Assembly (NCBI RefSeq): GCF_000172155.1
Contig: NZ_ABIZ01000001.1
Coordinates: 1,922,001-1,986,000 of the forward strand
Reading direction: 5' to 3'
Length of the DNA stretch: 64,000 nucleotides
Source: Verrucomicrobium spinosum DSM 4136 = JCM 18804
Lineage (GTDB): Bacteria; Verrucomicrobiota; Verrucomicrobiia; Verrucomicrobiales; Verrucomicrobiaceae
The notes under the pieces are model-generated. The model ran no database searches. It was not told the DNA's origin and saw nothing but the letters and a program-made list of their open reading frames with translations. Numbering within the stretch: the stretch's first letter is position 1; each line of letters starts with the position of its first letter. Below, piece after piece: positions 59,633 through 64,000 of this stretch. A program made the translations under genes and the position numbers.

Positions 59633-60108
59633 GAACCCCCGCCTCCTTTACGCACGAACAAGCGACGAGGTGACTTGGCCGCAGAGTAAAGGAGGCGGGG
59701 TCTCCGGCCCCGCGGTCTGTGGGGTGGCCGGAGATGGGAGGGGATCGTGGGACGATTGGAGCGTGAGCGGGGCTGGGAACCCCCGCCTCCTTTACGCACG
59801 AACAAGCGACGAGGTGACATGGCCGCAGAGTAAAGGAGGCGGGGTCTCCGGCCCCGCGGTCTGTGGGGTGGCCGGAGCGGGAAGGGGATCAAGGGGCGCT
59901 TGGCGCGTGAGCGGGGCTGGGAATCCCCGCCTCCTTTACGCACGAACAAGCGACGAGGTGACTTGGCCGCAGAGTAAAGGAGGCGGGGGCTCCGGCCCCG
60001 CGGTCTGTGGGATGGGCGGAGCAGGAAGGGGATCAAGGGACGTTTGGTGCGTGAGCGGGGCTGGGAACCCCCGCCTCCTTTACGCACGAACAAGCGACGA
60101 GGTCAGAA
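59614..60108. repeat. REP/BIME tandem array, right of the RAYT gene
   Basis: An inverted arm (59621-59651, overlapping the RAYT 3' end) followed by three units with forward arms at 59686, 59830 and 59974, the same 144-bp period as the left array. The last inverted arm ends near 60092 and repeat homology stops near 60104 at GACGAGG. It separates the convergent 3' ends of the RAYT and sulfatase genes. Confidence 0.93.
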
Positions 60109-60139
60109 GGCTGGAGTGATGACCGCACTCCCACTCCCC

Positions 60140-61645
60140 TCACGCTCCGGGCTTTGTCTTCGCCTCTGGATGCCGCCCCAAAATCTTCCGCAACTCTGCC
60201 ACCACCTCGACCTTCTCCTTCGCCAAATTCCGCGACTCGGCAGGATCGGCCTGATAGTCATACAACTCAAGATCCGCCGTATTGGCCGCCTCACCGGGGA
60301 CTTTCCACTCCACGAGCCGGTAGCGCTCCGTCCGGATGGAGCGGCCAATTACCTGCTTCCCGTCGCGCTGGCGGGGAAAGGCATGATAGGCGTGATCCCG
60401 AACGCGCTTCTCTGGATCCTTCAGCACCGGCACCAGACTTACGCCATCCATCGGTTGAGGAGCGTTTGGTTGATCCAGTCCTGCCAATTCCACCAGCGTA
60501 GGGTAGATATCCACCGTCTCCGCGAGTTGTTGCGTGTGGGTGCCGGGTTGAGTCACGCCTGGAGCGACCACCAGCAGCGGGATGTGATTGGCCTGCTCGT
60601 AGTTGGTGTGCTTGGTCCACATGCCGTGGTCGCCCAGGTGCCAGCCGTGGTCTCCCCAGAGGATGATGATGGTGTTGTCTGCCATCTTCAGGCGGTCCAG
60701 CTCCTCAACCACGCGTCCAATTTGAGCATCCGCATAGCTCATGCTGGCATAATAGCCATGCAGGATCTGGCGACGGATCTCCTCGCTGAGCGGCGGGCGT
60801 TGGGGAATGGGTTCGTAGTTGTTGAGCTCCCCCAAGGTTTTTCCCGCGTAGCCTGGAGCACCCTCTGGGGCGCTGCGCAGGGTGGGCAGGACGAACCTGG
60901 AGCGGTCGTAGAGCTCCCAGTACTTCCTGGGGGCGGTGAAGGGCAGGTGCGGCTTCACAAAACCGAGTGCGAGGAAAAACGGAGTCTCTGGCCGCTGGCG
61001 GGAGTCCTGGAGCCGTTTCACGCCCTCGTCGGCTATCCTGCCATCGGCATAGGCGTTGTCGGGCAAGTCCAGGGCCTCCCAGGCCGGGCCGCGGGGAAGG
61101 GTGCCGATCCTGCCCAGATGCTGGTTGGTGAAGTAGGCCTCTTCGCGAGTGAGTTGGCCGGCGGTAGGGCTGCTCGTGTCCCGGTATTCCACCACGCTTT
61201 CCGGCTGGAAGGGCACACTCCAGGATCCGGGATCATCGTGATTGCCGTGACCCTTGTGGAGGATCTTGCCCACACCCTCTGCCCGCCAGCCGTGGTTCAT
61301 GAAATACTGCGTGAGCGTGACCGCATTGGGCACGGCCTCGCGGAAGTTCTCCCTCAGGCCGTAGATGCCCAGAGAGGTGGAGCGGGAGCCCAGCATGAGG
61401 TTGTTGCGCGAGGGGGCGCACACAGCCTGGTTGCAGTAAGCCAGATCAAACCTCATGCCGCGGGAGGCGAGCCGGTCCAGGTTTGGCGTCTTGGCCAGGG
61501 TGTCCCCATAGCAGCCCAGCACGGGCTTGAGGTCGTCCACACAAAGGAGCAGGACATTGGGGCGGGATCCGGAGGAGGGCGGAGCCCCGTGACCGGAGGC
61601 CAGGATTGTCAGGAGGGAAAGACTGGTCAGCAGAAAGAAACGCAT
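60140..61645 (-). CDS. Secreted sulfatase (iduronate-2-sulfatase-like)
   Basis: 501 residues from ATG 61645 with a signal peptide (FFLLTSLSLLTILASGHGAP). Sulfatase (alkaline phosphatase superfamily) motifs: NVLLLCVDDLKPVLGCYGD with the metal-binding Asp pair, the formylglycine site CAPSR in QAVCAPSRNNLMLGSRST, GVGKILHKGH, FLALGFVKPHLPFTAP, and IIILWGDHGWHLGDHGMWTK with the second metal site. Cys in CxPSR would be converted to formylglycine by an FGE/anSME not seen here. Sulfatases are abundant in PVC bacteria and free sulfate from algal or host polysaccharides. A longer N-terminal frame exists but only this start gives a signal peptide. Confidence 0.93.
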   Translation of the reverse strand: MRFFLLTSLSLLTILASGHGAPPSSGSRPNVLLLCVDDLKPVLGCYGDTLAKTPNLDRLASRGMRFDLAYCNQAVCAPSRNNLMLGSRSTSLGIYGLRENFREAVPNAVTLTQYFMNHGWRAEGVGKILHKGHGNHDDPGSWSVPFQPESVVEYRDTSSPTAGQLTREEAYFTNQHLGRIGTLPRGPAWEALDLPDNAYADGRIADEGVKRLQDSRQRPETPFFLALGFVKPHLPFTAPRKYWELYDRSRFVLPTLRSAPEGAPGYAGKTLGELNNYEPIPQRPPLSEEIRRQILHGYYASMSYADAQIGRVVEELDRLKMADNTIIILWGDHGWHLGDHGMWTKHTNYEQANHIPLLVVAPGVTQPGTHTQQLAETVDIYPTLVELAGLDQPNAPQPMDGVSLVPVLKDPEKRVRDHAYHAFPRQRDGKQVIGRSIRTERYRLVEWKVPGEAANTADLELYDYQADPAESRNLAKEKVEVVAELRKILGRHPEAKTKPGA

Positions 61646-61752
61646 GTCCTGGAAACTCAGGGTGCGCCGTGAACTTTCGTGGCAATGCCCAGTCTGCCCC
61701 ACATGTGGATATTTGAAATCCACATGCACTGTGCCCTGACAGGGAGGGAACG

Positions 61753-62436
61753 CTACGAGTCCAGCAGTTTCTTCACATTGAGTTCCCGGCCAAAGACCAC
61801 CAGGATATCGGTGGCCTCGAACACGCGGTCCGGCCCTGGAATGCCGTACACGATGTCGATCTGGGGCGTAATGGAAGTGCAGGAGCTGGCGACCTTGCGT
61901 TTCAATATGGTCACCACGTTTAGCTCAAATCGGCCCCGCAGGTCGGCATCCGCCAGGCTCTTGCCGATCAAGGACCGGGGCACATTGATCTCGGCGATTT
62001 CGAAGCCCTGGCCGATGGGAAAGGTATTCAGCACATCGGGCGTGCGGAGGGATCTCGCCAGCCACGCAGCGGCCATAGACTCCGGGATGAGGAGTTCTTC
62101 GATCTTCAACAGCTTGAGGAGGCGGGCGTGGAGGGGATTGATGATGCGGCTGATGATGCGCTTGGCCCCCAGTTGCTGGACGTTGGCCGCCACGGAGAGG
62201 GCGGACTCAAAGTCTTCACCGATGGCGACGATCACCGCATCGCAGTCTGCCACGGGTATTTCCTCGAACACCTCGATGTCAGAGCAGTCGGCGGTGACGA
62301 GGTACTCGATCTCGTCCTTCATGTCATCGGTGTGTTCAGGATTGCTGTCCACGCCGATGACTTCGTGGCCGTCTCTCACCAGCTGCCGGGCGAGGTGGGT
62401 GCCGAAACTGCCAAGTCCGATGATGCAGAAGCGCAT
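61753..62436 (-). CDS. Potassium uptake regulatory subunit (KtrA/TrkA type)
   Basis: 227-residue cytosolic RCK protein: RCK_N Rossmann domain with RFCIIGLGSFGTHLARQLVR (GxGxxG nucleotide site) and VIGVDSNPEHTDDMKDEIEY, then RCK_C from about residue 140 (FEIAEINVPRSLIGKSLADA, VVTILKRK). A single RCK pair of this size fits KtrA, which forms an octameric ring gating the KtrB channel in response to ATP/ADP or NAD(H). It lies 24 bases downstream of the channel gene on the same strand. Confidence 0.92.
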   Translation of the reverse strand: MRFCIIGLGSFGTHLARQLVRDGHEVIGVDSNPEHTDDMKDEIEYLVTADCSDIEVFEEIPVADCDAVIVAIGEDFESALSVAANVQQLGAKRIISRIINPLHARLLKLLKIEELLIPESMAAAWLARSLRTPDVLNTFPIGQGFEIAEINVPRSLIGKSLADADLRGRFELNVVTILKRKVASSCTSITPQIDIVYGIPGPDRVFEATDILVVFGRELNVKKLLDS

Positions 62437-62460
62437 GATGAATGGGGAGGGAGGTTGAGG

Positions 62461-64000
62461 TCAGACGAGAAGGACGTCTTCCTGGGGGTGGGAGTGGAGG
62501 GGTTTGCGAGCCAGCGGCATGAAGGTGGTGGCAAGCGTGAACAGGCCGAGACGACCGACGAACATGTTGAGCACAATGACCAGCTTGGCCCCCGTTGTGA
62601 GCTCCGGAGATAGATTGAGGCTGAGGCCGACCGTGGCAAAGGCGCTCACCAGCTCAAAGACGAGGGCGGTGTCTGGAGTGCCGGGCTGAAGCTGGCGGAG
62701 AACGGCGAAGTTGACAAACAACCATGCCATAACAAGCACCAGGATGCCAAGGGCACGCGCTCCGGTGCCGGAAGGCAGGCGTCGTCTGAAGAGAGCGATG
62801 TGGTCGAGCCCGCGCAACTGGTTCCAAAGGTGCAGCGTGGCAACTGCAAAGACGGTGGTGCGGATCCCGCCCGCGGTGCCGCCTGGTGAACCGCCCACCA
62901 GCATCAGAAACACCAGGAGATGGATGGTGACCGGGCCAATGCCACCCATGTCAACGGTGTTGAATCCAGCGGTTCGAGCTGTCACCGAGTGGAAGAATGC
63001 AGTCATCCATCGTCCGGCGCTTGAAGCACCGTCGAAGAGCAGAAATTCACTGGCGTAGATGGCCAGGGTGCCGCCGACCACCAGAATCAGTGTGGTGTAC
63101 AATACGAGGCGGGTGTGCACCCGAAGGCGGGGCCGTGCGAGCGTGGGGTCCATCATCCAGGCGAGCCGTCGTTTGAGAAAACGCAGGCCGTCGTATGCTG
63201 GCAGAGTGCCCAGACCACCGAGGATGATGAGAGCACAGACCAGAATTTGCAGCGCTCCGATCTCGTTCACCCATTGATCAGCCAGGTTGTTCGGAAAGGT
63301 GGAAAAGCCGGCGTTGCAAAAGGCGGAGACGGAATGGAAGACGGCATGAAACATCCGCTCGCCCGCGTCGTGATCACCCGGCAGGCTGAAGAAGATGGCC
63401 ACCGCGCCTAGCGCCTCTGCAATGATGGTGAAGATGACGATGAAGCGGAGAGTTTCACCCACGTGAGCCAGCCGCTTCTCCGCAATCATCTCGCCAAGAA
63501 GCAGACGGTCGTGAAGGGAGAGGCCTTGAAAGAGAATGGCCGCGGTGAAAAAGGTCAGGGTCATGATGCCGAGACCACCGATCTGGATGAGGGCCAGGAT
63601 GATGATCTGGCCTGTTGGCGTGAAGAAGGTGGCGGTGTTCACCACCGTGAGGCCGGTGACGCAGACGGCACTGGTGCTGGTGAAGAGGGCGTCCAGCCAG
63701 GTGAGCTCAGCGCCAGGCACGACAGCGCGGGGCATCTTGAGCAGCGCTGTGCCTGCAAGCACGATCAGTGCAAAGCCAGTCAGCAGCAGCCAGCCCGGCC
63801 GGAGGGTGATGGCGGTGAGCCTGGCCTGATGCCTCAACCCCCGGAGGACAAGAATGGCAAGGACCACGCCCTGAACGGCGGAATGGGCGAGCAGCGATAG
63901 CTTTGTGTCATGGCCGCCCATCCAGCCGGCGACAGCAAGGCCGATCATGATGATCAGCACAAACAGGGCTGTTCCGAGCAAGATCGCCTCACGCTTTGCC
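62461..64000 (-). CDS. Potassium uptake channel subunit, TrkH/KtrB family (5' end outside window)
   Basis: At least 512 residues are visible; the frame stays open to the right edge (upstream codons read AKREAI), so the start lies outside. Four MPM repeats can be recognised by their selectivity-filter loops: SAVCVTGLTVVNTATFF, SVSAFCNAGFSTF, SVTARTAGFNTVD and LVSAFATVGLSLNLSP, each with the key glycine. The GGSPGGTAGGIRTTVFAVA loop is also typical of this family. It imports K+ (or Na+/K+) with the adjacent KtrA-type subunit. The C-terminus (SHPQEDVLLV) is short. Confidence 0.93.
   Translation of the reverse strand, partial: AKREAILLGTALFVLIIMIGLAVAGWMGGHDTKLSLLAHSAVQGVVLAILVLRGLRHQARLTAITLRPGWLLLTGFALIVLAGTALLKMPRAVVPGAELTWLDALFTSTSAVCVTGLTVVNTATFFTPTGQIIILALIQIGGLGIMTLTFFTAAILFQGLSLHDRLLLGEMIAEKRLAHVGETLRFIVIFTIIAEALGAVAIFFSLPGDHDAGERMFHAVFHSVSAFCNAGFSTFPNNLADQWVNEIGALQILVCALIILGGLGTLPAYDGLRFLKRRLAWMMDPTLARPRLRVHTRLVLYTTLILVVGGTLAIYASEFLLFDGASSAGRWMTAFFHSVTARTAGFNTVDMGGIGPVTIHLLVFLMLVGGSPGGTAGGIRTTVFAVATLHLWNQLRGLDHIALFRRRLPSGTGARALGILVLVMAWLFVNFAVLRQLQPGTPDTALVFELVSAFATVGLSLNLSPELTTGAKLVIVLNMFVGRLGLFTLATTFMPLARKPLHSHPQEDVLLV

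Noticed and set aside
58007-60108. CRISPR array
   Set aside because: Repeats are 144 bp, contain two inverted arms, have conserved rather than unique spacers, and no cas genes are present.
58188-60119. Open frames of 180-230 codons with 48-residue repeats (GAGRGSRD..., GNPRLLY...) on both strands of the REP arrays
   Set aside because: The period of 144 bp is divisible by three, so any stop-free unit gives a long open frame on either strand. No ribosome site or codon bias; the conserved feature is the DNA palindrome.

Overview
The window is GC-rich, gene-dense chromosomal DNA from a Gram-negative bacterium: it encodes outer-membrane beta-barrel, Wza-like, ExbB/ExbD and lipoprotein genes. The mix of a large exopolysaccharide locus, a MoxR/DUF58/BatA/VWA membrane operon with DUF4159, a secreted sulfatase, sialidase plus AGE epimerase, and many intergenic palindromes fits Verrucomicrobiota (PVC group). 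This placement is inference from gene content; no 16S rRNA gene is present.

Layout. 1-20.5 kb is an exopolysaccharide locus: initiating sugar phosphotransferase (cut by the left edge), methyltransferases, an O-antigen ligase/polymerase-like protein, four further glycosyltransferases, a WbpP-type epimerase, a deacetylase-like protein, a Wza-like export lipoprotein, a Wzc-like tyrosine kinase, and a large beta-barrel next to an unknown secreted protein. 20.7-36.3 kb holds a small membrane protein and then an eight-gene co-oriented operon: TPR/HExxH protease, DUF4159, MoxR ATPase, DUF58, BatA-VWA, a 1354-residue coiled-coil membrane protein, a VWA/GATase-like protein and a caspase-fold protein that seems to lack its cysteine. 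36.3-40.8 kb is an accessory region: a palindrome-rich gap, an AGE epimerase and a sialidase whose signal peptide was cut off by an IS630 element. 40.8-45.5 kb carries HupE/UreJ, ExbB, ExbD and a long TPR protein. 45.9-50.6 kb carries sulfite reductase (cysJ, cysI), a GNAT acetyltransferase and a small membrane protein. 50.8-55.1 kb is the conserved rpmH-rnpA-yidD-yidC-khpB cluster followed by rpoZ and smpB. 55.4-57.9 kb has two duplicated peptidoglycan-binding-domain proteins and DAHP synthase. 57.9-60.1 kb is a RAYT transposase embedded in arrays of its probable REP/BIME repeats with a 144-bp period. 60.1-64 kb has a sulfatase and a Ktr/Trk potassium uptake pair, the channel gene being cut by the right edge.

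Most notable: (i) the RAYT gene nested in a 144-bp-period palindrome array, its own stop codon supplied by a repeat; (ii) a base-exact reconstruction of the sialidase gene before IS630 insertion; (iii) GTAG-plus-hairpin REP-like units elsewhere in the window whose stems differ while the GTAG foot is kept; (iv) the MoxR/VWA operon bracketed by a metalloprotease and an apparently dead caspase-like protein with an EF-hand loop. All assignments come from reading the sequence; no database search was run.
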